From positions 682,001 through 746,000 of the forward strand of contig NZ_FNTX01000002.1 of the NCBI RefSeq assembly GCF_900105765.1: a stretch of DNA of 64,000 nucleotides. Reading direction: 5' to 3'. The stretch comes from Ruania alba (lineage in GTDB: Bacteria; Actinomycetota; Actinomycetes; Actinomycetales; Beutenbergiaceae). A program made the translations under genes and the position numbers. Below, piece after piece: positions 8,702-18,107 of the stretch (its first letter is position 1; each line of letters opens with the position of its first letter). A model generated the notes under the pieces. It searched no databases. It was not told where the DNA came from and saw nothing but the letters and a program-made list of their open reading frames with translations.

Positions 8702-9964
8702 ATGCCGGAAGAGACAGACCGTTCCCTCGACCGCGTCGGGGCCAGGGCAAGCGAGGGCGCCGAACTGCACCCTGCCGGTGCGGGCTCCACGATGGTACAG
8801 GCCGGCATGGAGGTACCCAAGCCGGCCCCCGGCGATGACGCGGCGGGGGGAGCACCGACGCCCGACCCGAGCAGGGCGGCCGCCGTGCAGGGCGGAACGG
8901 CGTCACAGTGGCAACTGGTGTGGCGTCGGTTCCGCAAGCACAAGGTCGCCTTCGTCTCCGCCTGGGTGGTGCTCGCCATCTACTTCGTGGTGGCGTTCGC
9001 CGAGATCTTGGCCCCGACCACCGCGACCGCGCAGAACCCCGACTACACCTACGCCCCGCCTCAGGAACTGCACATCTACCACGAGACCGAGGGCTTCGGG
9101 CTGTACGTCCACGACCTCCTGGTGACCCGCAACCCGGAGACGTTCGCGAACGAGTTCGAGATCGACGAGAACAGCTACATCCCGGTCGGTCTCTTCGTCA
9201 GCGGCGAGCCGTACCAGATGTGGGGCCTGTTCCCGATGGACCTGCACCTCATCGGTCCCGAGAACCCCGACCACACGTTCCACCTGTGGGGCGCGGACCG
9301 CGCCGGACGCGACTCGCTGAGCCGGATCATCTACGGCTCCCGCGTCTCGCTCTCGATCGGCCTGGTCGGCGTGGCAGTCAGCCTGATCCTCGGTGTTGTC
9401 CTGGGCGGCATCTCCGGCTACTACGGCGGAAAGCCGGACACGCTGATCCAGCGGATCATCGAGTTCCTCATGTCGATCCCGACGTTGCCGCTGTGGTTGG
9501 CGCTCTCGGCAGCAATCCCCGCATCCTGGGGACCGTTGGCCCGCTACTTCGCGATCACGGCGATACTCTCCGTGATCGGCTGGACGGGGATGGCCAGAGA
9601 AGTCCGAGGGAAGTTCCTCTCGCTACGAGAGGAGGACTTCATCACCGCCGCACTGCTGGACGGCTGCAGCAGACCACGGATCATCTTCCGCCACATGGTG
9701 CCCTCCTTCTCCAGCCACCTGATCGCCTCGCTCACCATGTCGGTCCCAGGGATGATCCTCGGCGAGACGGCACTGAGCTTCCTCGGGCTCGGTCTTCAAT
9801 CCCCGGCGGTGAGCTGGGGGGTGCTCCTCCAGGATGCGCAGAACATCCGGACGATCGAGACGGCACCGTGGCTCATGCTTCCCGGTCTCGCACTCTTCGT
9901 CACAGTCCTGGCCATGAACTTCGTCGGAGATGGATTGCGTGATGCAGCAGACCCCTACAAGTGA
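8702..9964 (+). CDS. ABC transporter permease, OppC/DppC type
   Basis: Second permease, 420 residues, longer than the usual 280-320. The extra length is a low-complexity Pro/Ala/Gly N-terminus of about 65 residues before the first helix, and a periplasmic insert of about 95 residues between helix 1 and the HLWGADRAGRDSLSRIIYGS motif. An EAA loop is seen (LLDGCSRPRIIFRHMVPS). The segment SWGVLLQ is encoded by TGG GGG GTG with an intact run of six G at 9816-9821. This is a useful in-window control for the G-run frameshifts elsewhere. Confidence 0.92.
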   Translation: MPEETDRSLDRVGARASEGAELHPAGAGSTMVQAGMEVPKPAPGDDAAGGAPTPDPSRAAAVQGGTASQWQLVWRRFRKHKVAFVSAWVVLAIYFVVAFAEILAPTTATAQNPDYTYAPPQELHIYHETEGFGLYVHDLLVTRNPETFANEFEIDENSYIPVGLFVSGEPYQMWGLFPMDLHLIGPENPDHTFHLWGADRAGRDSLSRIIYGSRVSLSIGLVGVAVSLILGVVLGGISGYYGGKPDTLIQRIIEFLMSIPTLPLWLALSAAIPASWGPLARYFAITAILSVIGWTGMAREVRGKFLSLREEDFITAALLDGCSRPRIIFRHMVPSFSSHLIASLTMSVPGMILGETALSFLGLGLQSPAVSWGVLLQDAQNIRTIETAPWLMLPGLALFVTVLAMNFVGDGLRDAADPYK

Positions 9965-11084
9965 CCAGACCGCCGCACGTCGGCTGGATCCGGACGCACC
10001 ACCAGTGCTCCAGCTGCGCGGCCTGCGCACCGAGTTCCAGCTCGACGACGGTGAGGTGCAAGCCGTCGACGGCGTCGACCTCACGATTCATCGTGGCGAG
10101 ACGCTGGCCGTCGTCGGCGAGTCAGGCTGCGGCAAGAGCGTGATGGCCCGATCGATCCTGCAACTGGTGGACCGGCCCGGCAAGATCGTCGGCGGCCAGG
10201 TCTGGGTGCCCCGGCCCCCGGCCGACGAGGTGGAGGCAACGGCACGCAGATCCAGCTTCTTCCGCGGCCGGCTCAGGCGCAGAATCAAGCCAGAGGTGGA
10301 CACCGGCGCCGCACCCGAGGGCATGGTCGGGATGATCGGCGCCGACCCTGCCGTCATCCGCGCGGTCCGCGGGAAGCGCATCGCGATGGTGTTCCAGGAG
10401 CCGATGACGTCCCTGTCCTCGGTGCACAAGGTGGGCGATCAAATCATCGAGGCGATCCAGCTACACAACCCGGTGAGCAACGAGGTCGCCCGGGACAGGG
10501 CGATCGATCTCCTCCACCGGGTCGGCATCGCGGCACCCGAGACACGTGTGGATGCGTATCCGTTCGAGTTGAGCGGCGGGATGCGACAGCGCGTGATGAT
10601 CGCGATGGCGCTCTCCTGTGACCCGGAGCTGCTGATCGCCGACGAACCGACGACGGCACTTGACGTCACCACCCAGGCGCAGATCCTGGAGCTGCTGGCA
10701 TCCTTGCGCGACGAGCTCGGCATGGCGATCATGCTGATCACCCACGACCTCGGCGTGGCGGCACAGCTCGCAGACTCGGTCGCGGTCATGTACCTCGGAA
10801 ATGTGGTCGAGCGCGGTGAGATCACAGAGATCTTCCGGAGTCCGCGCCATCCGTACACGCAGGCGCTGCTGAACTCCATCCCGAAGCTGGGGCAAGGCAG
10901 CGACGTCCGGCTGGCGCCGGTGCGTGGAATGGTCCCGCACCCCTTCGCCCGGCCCAGTGGCTGCCCGTTTCACGACCGGTGCGACTTCTTCCAACCCGGT
11001 CGGTGCGATACCGCAGCACCACCGTTGATCCGCGACGAGCAGGGCCACGAAGTCCGCTGCGTGCTCTACGAGGAGACCACATGA
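9942..11084 (+). CDS. ABC transporter ATP-binding protein, OppD type
   Basis: Nucleotide-binding subunit of 380 residues. Walker A GESGCGKS is at about 59-66, signature LSGGMRQRV and Walker [10 protein letters not shown] follow, and the C-terminal oligopeptide-transporter domain has the cysteine pattern [11 protein letters not shown]. Between Walker A and the Q-loop (FQEPMTSL) there is an unusually long insert of about 50 residues, rich in Arg and Pro. ATG 9942 is preferred over ATG 9930 because GGAGA at 9926-9930 is spaced correctly. The start lies inside the OppC-type gene (23-bp overlap), implying translational coupling. Confidence 0.92.
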   Translation: MQQTPTSDQTAARRLDPDAPPVLQLRGLRTEFQLDDGEVQAVDGVDLTIHRGETLAVVGESGCGKSVMARSILQLVDRPGKIVGGQVWVPRPPADEVEATARRSSFFRGRLRRRIKPEVDTGAAPEGMVGMIGADPAVIRAVRGKRIAMVFQEPMTSLSSVHKVGDQIIEAIQLHNPVSNEVARDRAIDLLHRVGIAAPETRVDAYPFELSGGMRQRVMIAMALSCDPELLIADEPTTALDVTTQAQILELLASLRDELGMAIMLITHDLGVAAQLADSVAVMYLGNVVERGEITEIFRSPRHPYTQALLNSIPKLGQGSDVRLAPVRGMVPHPFARPSGCPFHDRCDFFQPGRCDTAAPPLIRDEQGHEVRCVLYEETT

Positions 11085-12151
11085 GCCAGGACACCCAGGC
11101 AGTCAGCGACACCTCCGAGGCGGGCACCTCCGACCTGCTGCTGGAGACTCGCCAGCTGAGCAAGTACTTCCCGATCAAGAAGGGCATGTGGGGCCGGACA
11201 GTCGCCCAGGTCAAGGCCGTCGATCGCGTGGACCTGCAGGTCAAGCAGGGTCAGACCGTCGGGCTGGTCGGTGAGTCGGGATGTGGGAAGAGCACCCTCG
11301 GCCGGTGCATCCTGCGGGCGTACGAACCCACCTCCGGAGAGATCCGGTACCGGCGCGACGACGGCGAGGTGGTGGATCTGGCACCGCTGACGGAACGACA
11401 GCTCAAGCCGTACCGGCAGAGCATCCGGATGATCTTCCAAGACCCGTTCTCCTCCCTGAACCCGAGGATGACCCTGGCGGACATCATCGGCGAGCCGTTG
11501 CGGGTGAACGGGGTGATTCCGGAGTCGGAGATCGAGGACCGGGTCGCCACGCTGCTCCGCCGCGTCGGGTTGCGGCCCGAGTACCTGCGCCGCTACCCGA
11601 ACGCCTTCAGCGGGGGCGAGCGGCAGCGGGTCGGCCTGGCCCGAGCGCTCTCCCTGAATCCTCGGCTGGTCGTGGCCGACGAAGCAGTCAGCGCTCTCGA
11701 CGTCTCGGTCCGGGCCCAGATCCTCAACCTGATGAAGGACCTTCAGGCGGACGAGGACCTGACCTACCTGTTCATCTCCCACGACCTGGGCATGGTCGAG
11801 TACATGGCCGACGAGGTGGTGGTCATGTATGTCGGCCACGTCGTGGAGACCGGGCCCACTGCCGACCTCTACCGCCGGCCGAACCACCCCTACACCGAGG
11901 CGCTGCTCTCGGCGGTGCCGAACCCCGACCCGAGCGCAGCACGCGCCCGGAAACGGATCGTGCTCCAGGGTGAGGTGGCCGACCCGACCAACGTCCCCTC
12001 CGGCTGCCCGTTCCGCACCCGGTGCGCCTACGCGCAGGAGAAGTGCAGGACCGATGTGCCCCCGCTCCGGGAGATCTCCCCCGGGCGTCGCGTGGCCTGC
12101 CACTTCAGCGAGGAGCTCGGGCTGCGTGGGATCGAGGACCTGGTGGCATGA
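11081..12151 (+). CDS. ABC transporter ATP-binding protein, OppF type
   Basis: Second ATPase of the importer, 356 residues. Walker [11 protein letters not shown]-loop FQDPFSSLNPRMT, signature SGGERQRVG, Walker B VADEAVSALD, and a C-terminal oligopeptide domain with GCPFRTRCAYAQEKC. ATG 11081 overlaps the OppD-type stop by 4 bp (ATGA) and has GAGGAG ten bases upstream. Opp-type importers pair one OppD and one OppF ATPase, so the set is complete. Confidence 0.93.
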   Translation: MSQDTQAVSDTSEAGTSDLLLETRQLSKYFPIKKGMWGRTVAQVKAVDRVDLQVKQGQTVGLVGESGCGKSTLGRCILRAYEPTSGEIRYRRDDGEVVDLAPLTERQLKPYRQSIRMIFQDPFSSLNPRMTLADIIGEPLRVNGVIPESEIEDRVATLLRRVGLRPEYLRRYPNAFSGGERQRVGLARALSLNPRLVVADEAVSALDVSVRAQILNLMKDLQADEDLTYLFISHDLGMVEYMADEVVVMYVGHVVETGPTADLYRRPNHPYTEALLSAVPNPDPSAARARKRIVLQGEVADPTNVPSGCPFRTRCAYAQEKCRTDVPPLREISPGRRVACHFSEELGLRGIEDLVA

Positions 12152-12250
12152 CAGGTCGACCCTGTCTCGCCCCGCACCCTGACGGCCGGGGCGCCCCGGC
12201 TGGTCCGCTCGGACTGCTCTACCGACCCCACCAAGAAGAGGAGAACGACG

Positions 12251-14278
12251 ATGTTTCCCCACCTTGATAATTCGAGTGCTCACCAGCCGATGTGGTCGCG
12301 CGCGGTCAGCCGCCGGTCCCTGCTGCTGACCGGCGGCGGACTCGCCGCCACCGCATCACTGGCGGGTTGCTCGTTCTTCGACACCGACCCGGCACAGAAC
12401 GGTGACGGTGGTGCGAGCTCAGGGCCGAAGGGTCCGGAGGCGCCCTCGCTGGCCGCCCAGGTGGAAGCCGGGGACCTGCCACCGGTCGAGGAGCGACTGC
12501 CGAGAACACCGCTGGTGGTGGAGCCGAACGCTGAGATCGGGCAGTACGGCGGCACCTGGCGCTCGGCGATGATCACCCAGGACGACACGTCCTGGTTGGA
12601 CAAGACGGTCGGCTACGAGCCGTTCGTGCGCTGGGCACGGGACTGGACAAACTCGCCGGGCACCGAGGAGATTCTGCCGAACATCGCCGAATCGTTCCGT
12701 GAATTGGAGGATGGATCGGTCTTCGAGTTCACCCTCCGGGAGGGACTGCGCTGGTCCGATGGCGAACCCGTCACAGTCGACGACTACCGCTTCGCGTTCG
12801 AGGACTGCAACGCCAGTGCGGAGTTCCACCCCTTCGGGATCTACAGCATGTGGACCAACCCGAGCGACGGCTCCCCGGCAACGTTCGAGCAAGTGGACGA
12901 CTGGACGATCCGCTACATCTTTGATGGTCCGAAGCCCGGCTGGCTGCACGAACAGTGCCGCAACCGGGTGATGGTGCTGCCGAAGCACTACCTGAAGGAG
13001 TTCCACCCCACCTACAACCCCGACGTCGATGAGCTCGTCGCAGCGGAGGGTCACGACGACTGGATCCAGCTGCTTCAGGTGAAGAGCCAGAACTGGATGA
13101 GTGCGGACCTACCGACGCTGCACGCCTGGAGGCTGGTCGAGGCCATCGGCGACGGCGATGCTGTGGTGTGTGAACGGAACCCCTACTACTGGAAGACCGA
13201 CCCGGACGGGTCGCAGCTGCCTTACATCGACGAGTTCCGTGCCGACATCCTGCTGGACCCGGAGGTCGAGGTCCTCCAGATCACCAATGGCGACCTGGAC
13301 ATGCAGATGGGGCACTTCAACACCATCGAGAACCTGCCGGTCATCTCTGACAACGCCGAGAGCGGGGGCTATCGGCTCTTCGACGTGGGGCCGGCTGGTA
13401 CGAACGCCATCGCCCTGGCATTCAACCAAACCATGACCGAAGGCCCGTTGGCAGGGCTGTTCCGGAACAAGGACTTCCGCGTCGGCATCTCGCACGCCAT
13501 CAACCGCCAGCGGGTGATCGACTCGGTGTACTCCGGTCAGGCAATCCCGTGGCAGATCGCCCCGCTGGAGGGGCAGTACGGCTACGACGAGGAGATGGGC
13601 ACGCAGTACACCGAGTTCTCGGTGGAGAAGGCCAACGAAGCACTGGACCAGGCCGGACTCACCGAGACCGACTCCGACGGGATCCGGCTGTTCGAGGGAT
13701 CACCTGTCGAGTTCTCGGTCCTGGTGCGGTCGGAGGAGTCGGGCCACATCGACGCGCTCGAGCTGATCGTCGCCGACTGCGCAGAGGTCGGGATCCGGAT
13801 GAACGTCCAGCCGGTCGCCGCCAGCCTGTTCTGGGAGCGAGTGGAGGCGGGCGCATCTGTGTGCAGCGTCTCCGATGCCGGCTTCTACGAGCCGCGGCCG
13901 ACGATGGGGTCCAACCACTACTGGGTCCCGTCCAATCCGCGCGGTAGCTCCATGTGGGGCCACGAGTGGAGCACCTGGTGGCGCAGCGACGGCTCCGACG
14001 GGTCCAGGCCACCGGAGCCCTGGCGCCGCTCACTCGACCTTTTCGAAGAACTCCTGCACACCTACGACACTGAGGAGGCCTCGGCACTGAGCCAGGAGAT
14101 CCTGGCGATCGCCAAGGAGCAGTTCAACCTCATCGGCGTCTGCACCCGTCCCACCACCTACGGGATCGCGACCAACACCATGGGCAACGTCCCGGCCAGT
14201 CTGCCTGGTGAGAGTGCTTACACGGCACCGGGTCCGAGCCACCCGGAACACTACTTCTTTGGAGTACAGGATGGATAA
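12251..14278 (+). CDS. ABC transporter substrate-binding lipoprotein, family 5
   Basis: Binding protein of 675 residues, longer than peptide-binding OppA proteins (about 540) and in the size range of oligosaccharide-binding members. It has an N-terminal twin-arginine stretch (SRRSLLLTGGG) and a lipobox LAGC near residue 38. The family signature region is seen at EFTLREGLRWSDGEPVTVDDY. GAAGAGGAGAACG precedes the ATG. It lies 99 bp after the OppF-type gene and overlaps the following sialidase-fold gene by 8 bp. It is a close paralogue of the protein at 1-1869. Confidence 0.93.
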   Translation: MFPHLDNSSAHQPMWSRAVSRRSLLLTGGGLAATASLAGCSFFDTDPAQNGDGGASSGPKGPEAPSLAAQVEAGDLPPVEERLPRTPLVVEPNAEIGQYGGTWRSAMITQDDTSWLDKTVGYEPFVRWARDWTNSPGTEEILPNIAESFRELEDGSVFEFTLREGLRWSDGEPVTVDDYRFAFEDCNASAEFHPFGIYSMWTNPSDGSPATFEQVDDWTIRYIFDGPKPGWLHEQCRNRVMVLPKHYLKEFHPTYNPDVDELVAAEGHDDWIQLLQVKSQNWMSADLPTLHAWRLVEAIGDGDAVVCERNPYYWKTDPDGSQLPYIDEFRADILLDPEVEVLQITNGDLDMQMGHFNTIENLPVISDNAESGGYRLFDVGPAGTNAIALAFNQTMTEGPLAGLFRNKDFRVGISHAINRQRVIDSVYSGQAIPWQIAPLEGQYGYDEEMGTQYTEFSVEKANEALDQAGLTETDSDGIRLFEGSPVEFSVLVRSEESGHIDALELIVADCAEVGIRMNVQPVAASLFWERVEAGASVCSVSDAGFYEPRPTMGSNHYWVPSNPRGSSMWGHEWSTWWRSDGSDGSRPPEPWRRSLDLFEELLHTYDTEEASALSQEILAIAKEQFNLIGVCTRPTTYGIATNTMGNVPASLPGESAYTAPGPSHPEHYFFGVQDG

Positions 14279-15380
14279 GCGGTTCGACGGCCGCCTCAGG
14301 CGCTCTACCACCGATCCCGAGCTGACCGAGGCTCTCCTCCCGGTGTTGCATCCGGTGGACAGCCATGCCGCGACGCTGGTGGAGACCAGCGCTGGCGACC
14401 TGCTCTGCGCCTGGTTCAACGGGCCCCAGGAGGGTGACCGCGAGACCAACGTGGTGCTTTCCCGCCTGCCCGCCGGAACGGCGCAGTGGGAACAGCCGCG
14501 ACTGATGGCCGCCGACCCGGACCGCTCGGAGCAGAACCCGGTGCTGTTCCGAGCGCCGGAGGGTCGGATCTGGTTGCTGCACACCTCGAACACCCCGCAC
14601 CACCGCACCGACGCCCACGTGCTTGCGCGCGTCTCCGACGACGATGGGGCCACCTGGTCTGAGCCGGAGACCCTGTTCACCGGTCCTGGCTTCTTCCTGC
14701 GCAACCCGCCGCTGTTCCTTCCTGATGGCACCTGGCTGCTCCCGGCCTATCAGGTGGATTCCGACGGCGAGTACAGCGTGGTGGCGCTCAGTGCCGACGA
14801 CGGCCGCAGCTGGGAGGTGCGCGAGGTACCGGGGAGCCGGCATCGCGTGCAGATGAGTATCGCCCCGCGCAGCGACGGCAGCCTGCTCGGCCTGTTCCGG
14901 TCCCGGGCGGCGGATCGGGTGTACGCCTCGGAGTCCACCGACCTGGGCCGCACCTGGACCGCGCCGGTGCGCACGACGCTGCCGAACAACAACTCGGCGG
15001 TGCACCAGATCGCCCTCGCGGACGGGCGGCTCGCCGCCGTCTACAACGACGCCACGATGGAGCGCGACCAGTTCCGCTTCGTCCCCTCCGGGGACAGCTG
15101 GCGGAAGAAGGCGGTGCGCACACCGCTCACGCTCGCGCTGTCCGACGACGGCGGCCGCACCTGGCCGGCGCATCGGAACCTTCAGGTGGCCGACCTCGAG
15201 TACAAGGATGCCCCGGCCGGCTACTCCTACCCGACGATGATCCAGACCTCCGACGGCGCCCTGCAGATCGCCTATTCCTACCTCCGCAAGACCATCAAGC
15301 ACGTTCGGCTACAGCCCGAGTGGATCGCGCGGCAGACGGAGGCCGGCCTGGCGCTGGATACGACCGAGGACGCCACATGA
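14271..15380 (+). CDS. Sialidase-fold (BNR/Asp-box) glycoside hydrolase-like protein
   Basis: Predicted six-bladed propeller of 369 residues with four Asp-box motifs of the S-x-D-x-G-x-[TS]-W type: SDDDGATW, SADDGRSW, STDLGRTW and SDDGGRTW. No signal peptide, so it acts in the cytoplasm on imported material. It overlaps the binding protein by 8 bp and is followed by an ATGA overlap with the DUF4038 gene. Sialic acid is not expected in this context. GH33 members that release Kdo/Dha-type sugars from rhamnogalacturonan II offer a precedent, and the DHDPS/NAL-family aldolase nearby would fit cleavage of such a product (inference). Start ATG 14271 is supported by GGAG at 14261. Confidence 0.82.
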   Translation: MDKRFDGRLRRSTTDPELTEALLPVLHPVDSHAATLVETSAGDLLCAWFNGPQEGDRETNVVLSRLPAGTAQWEQPRLMAADPDRSEQNPVLFRAPEGRIWLLHTSNTPHHRTDAHVLARVSDDDGATWSEPETLFTGPGFFLRNPPLFLPDGTWLLPAYQVDSDGEYSVVALSADDGRSWEVREVPGSRHRVQMSIAPRSDGSLLGLFRSRAADRVYASESTDLGRTWTAPVRTTLPNNNSAVHQIALADGRLAAVYNDATMERDQFRFVPSGDSWRKKAVRTPLTLALSDDGGRTWPAHRNLQVADLEYKDAPAGYSYPTMIQTSDGALQIAYSYLRKTIKHVRLQPEWIARQTEAGLALDTTEDAT

Positions 15381-16794
15381 CCAACCGACCGGACGCCGTC
15401 GAGCGGTGGGGGCTGTACGAGATCGAGCTGAACGGACCTTCGGCCGGCAACCCGTTCATCGACGTCGAACTGACCGCCACCTTCCAGCGCCGGAACCGGG
15501 AGGTGAGCGTCGGCGGCTTCTACGACGGCGACGGCCGCTACCGGATCCGGTTCAGCCCGGACCAGGAGGGCCGGTGGACCTTCCGCACCCACAGCGGCGC
15601 AGCCGAGCTCGACGGCCGGACCGGGGAACTGAACGTGACTCCTCCCGGCCCGGACAACCACGGCCCGGTGCACGTCGCCGGTGGATCCACCTTCCGCTAC
15701 GCGGACGGCACCCGGCACGAGTCGTTCGGCACCACCTGCTACCACTGGACCCACACCGGCGACCGGGCGCACGAGGCCGAGACGCTCGCCTCGCTCGCCG
15801 ACTCTCCGTTCAACAAGGTCCGGATGTGTCTGCTGCCCACCGGCGGGATGCGTCCGCCGCGGCTGGCGTTCGTCGGGGACGAACCCGGCCGGCTGGACAA
15901 GACGCGGTTCGATCCGGAGTTCTTCGCGCACGTCGAGGAACGCGTGCTCGACCTGCAGCGGCTGGGCATCGAGGCGGACCTGATCCTCTTCCACCCCTAT
16001 GACAAGGGGCATTGGGGGTGGACGACATGACCGCCGAAGAAGACCGCCGGTTCGTGCGCTACGTCGTCGCCCGGCTGGGAGCCTTCCGCAACGTGTGGTG
16101 GTCGATGGCCAACGAGTTCGACTTCAACAAAGCGAAGACGATGGCCGACTGGGACGATCTGCTGCAGTACCTGCAGCGGATCGACCCGTACCGCCGGCTG
16201 GCCTCGATCCACAACGGCACCGCCATGTACGAGTACGCCTCCGTCTACGACTTCAGCAAGCCGTGGACGACGCACCAGAGCATCCAGCACTGGGATGCCG
16301 GGCTGACCGACGAATGGCGCCGCCGCCACGCCAAGCCAGTCGTCCTGGACGAGATCGGCTACGAGGGAGACATCAGCCGGCGGTGGGGCAACCTGAGCGG
16401 GCGTGACCTCACCCGGAGATTCTGGCGCACGATGGCCGGTGGCGGATTCATGGGCCACGGCGAGTGCTACGTGGACTCCAAGCCGGCCTGGATCTCCGCC
16501 GGCGGCCGGCTCGTCGGCGAGAGCCCCGCCCGGATCGCTTTCCTCCGCCAGGTGATCGCCGAGGGCCCGCCGGACTGGATCGCGGCCCGCGCCGACGGTT
16601 ACCGGCTGGACTACCTGGGCGAGCGCCGGTACGCGCACCACGACCTGGACCTAGGCGACGACGAGCACACGGTGGACCTGATCGATACGTGGGAGATGAC
16701 CGTGACCACACTGCCGGGCAGCTACCGAGGCCAGTGTCGGATTCCGTTACCGGACCGCACCGACCTGGCGGTGCGGGTTCGGAGGACAACGTGA
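15377..16794 (+). pseudogene. DUF5060/DUF4038 apiosidase-like glycoside hydrolase, frameshifted
   Basis: Two frames encode one protein. The first (from ATG 15377, ATGA overlap) has the DUF5060 beta-sandwich and the start of the DUF4038 barrel, ending in LFHPYDKGHWG then WTT and a stop at 16030. The second resumes at VDDMTAEEDRRFVRYV and runs to 16794. The join is the G5 run 16014-16018. One more G restores WGVDDMTAEED and a 472-residue product. The barrel part keeps NVWWSMANEFDF and VVLDEIGYEGD, likely carrying the catalytic acids by comparison with the GH140-like family. No signal peptide. As read, the product is truncated at 217 residues before the active site. Confidence 0.85.
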
Positions 16795-18107
16795 GCAGCA
16801 CAGCATCGCCGCGCACCGTCGAGCGCTGGGACCTGATCGAGCTCGATGTCACCGAGGTCCACGCCGCAGAAGCGACCTTCAGTCATTCCGGCCGGTGGGC
16901 CGTGGCCGAACCGGTGACCGTCGGCGGGCGCCGGCTGATCCGGTTTGCACCGGACCTCCTCGGCAGCTGGGAATACACCGCGACCGGTCCGGACGGCGGG
17001 TCGCTCGGGACCGGGTCGTTCGAGTGCGTGGCCGCCGAGGGCGAGGACCCTGGCCCGGCGGGCGTGCGTGGCACCCGGTTCACCCACGCCGACGGCGCCG
17101 CGCACCATCCGCTCGGCACCACCGCGCTGTGGTGGCATGAGCAGGACGCGGAGGCCCGCGCCGGATCGCTGGCCACGCTGGCTCGCTCACCGTTCAGCGC
17201 AGTGCGGATGTCCGTTCTGGCACGGGGCGCCACGACGTGGCCCGAGCCGGCCGAGCTGGAGGACGTCGAGAGCGCTGTGGTGGCGTTGCGGGACACCGGC
17301 TTCCAGGCCGAGCTGGTGCTGTTCGACGCTGAGGGCCTGGCTCCGGGCCATCCGGGCTGGACCGAGCACCTGCTGCAGGTGGTGCACCGGTTCGCCGCCT
17401 ACCGCAACGTGTGGTGGTGCCTCGCTCTGGATGCGGACCGCGCCCATGTGGACGCCGCTACGTGGGACGAGGCGCTGCGCCTGGTTGCCGAGGCCGATCA
17501 CGGCCGGCGACCGCGCACCGTCCACGCCGGGCCACGGTTCGACTTCGGACGCCGGCTGATCAGCCACAGCAGCGTGCGTGACGACGCGCAATGGGAAGCG
17601 ATCGACCCCGTGCGTGCATTCGGCAAACCGGCATTGCTGGACGTAGGCACCGAAGGGGACCTACCGACCCCGACCGGTGGCCGGACCGCCGAGGATCTGG
17701 TCTCACTGGCCTGGTGGGCACTGGTCCGCGGCGGCTACTTCTGGCACGCCGAGGAGTTCGCGCGGCACTCCTGGAGCCGGCACGGTGGCAACCTGAGCGG
17801 CGAGTCCGCACCGCGGCTGGAGTTCCTTGCCGGTGTCCTCGCGAGTGCCCCGGCCGATCTGACACGCGATCCTGGCGAGTCGAAGACGTTCACCCTCTCC
17901 CGGCCCGGGCAGTACTACCTGCAGTACCACGGGCTGCACCGCTACTCGACGCACGGCTTCAGCGTTCCCCACGACGCCGAGTTCGCCGTCGAACTGCTGG
18001 ACACCTGGAACATGACCGTCGAGCGAGTACCCGGCACCTTCAGCGGCGAGTTCGTGCTGGACCTGCCACGCAAGCCGTACCTGGCCGTACGGGTGACGCG
18101 ATGCTGA
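16791..18107 (+). CDS. Divergent DUF5060/DUF4038-like protein, probable pseudoenzyme
   Basis: Protein of 438 residues, clearly related to the preceding gene (ERWDLIELDV versus ERWGLYEIEL, SPFSAVRMSVL versus SPFNKVRMCLL, a similar LLDTWNMTVERVPG end). The start is GTG 16791, overlapping the upstream stop as GTGA with GGAGGA at 16781. The motifs expected to hold the catalytic acids have changed: NVWWSMANEFDF became NVWWCLALDADR, and VVLDEIGYEGD became ALLDVGTEGD. It may be a carbohydrate-binding or regulatory partner, or an enzyme with a shifted mechanism. The frame is intact throughout, suggesting selection for a protein product. Confidence 0.75.
   Translation: MSSTASPRTVERWDLIELDVTEVHAAEATFSHSGRWAVAEPVTVGGRRLIRFAPDLLGSWEYTATGPDGGSLGTGSFECVAAEGEDPGPAGVRGTRFTHADGAAHHPLGTTALWWHEQDAEARAGSLATLARSPFSAVRMSVLARGATTWPEPAELEDVESAVVALRDTGFQAELVLFDAEGLAPGHPGWTEHLLQVVHRFAAYRNVWWCLALDADRAHVDAATWDEALRLVAEADHGRRPRTVHAGPRFDFGRRLISHSSVRDDAQWEAIDPVRAFGKPALLDVGTEGDLPTPTGGRTAEDLVSLAWWALVRGGYFWHAEEFARHSWSRHGGNLSGESAPRLEFLAGVLASAPADLTRDPGESKTFTLSRPGQYYLQYHGLHRYSTHGFSVPHDAEFAVELLDTWNMTVERVPGTFSGEFVLDLPRKPYLAVRVTRC

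Noticed and set aside
16010-16030. Classical programmed -1 ribosomal frameshift site
   Set aside because: The run lacks a proper X-XXY-YYZ heptamer in frame, and I see no obvious stem-loop at the right spacing. Slippage cannot be excluded but is not supported as a standard signal.
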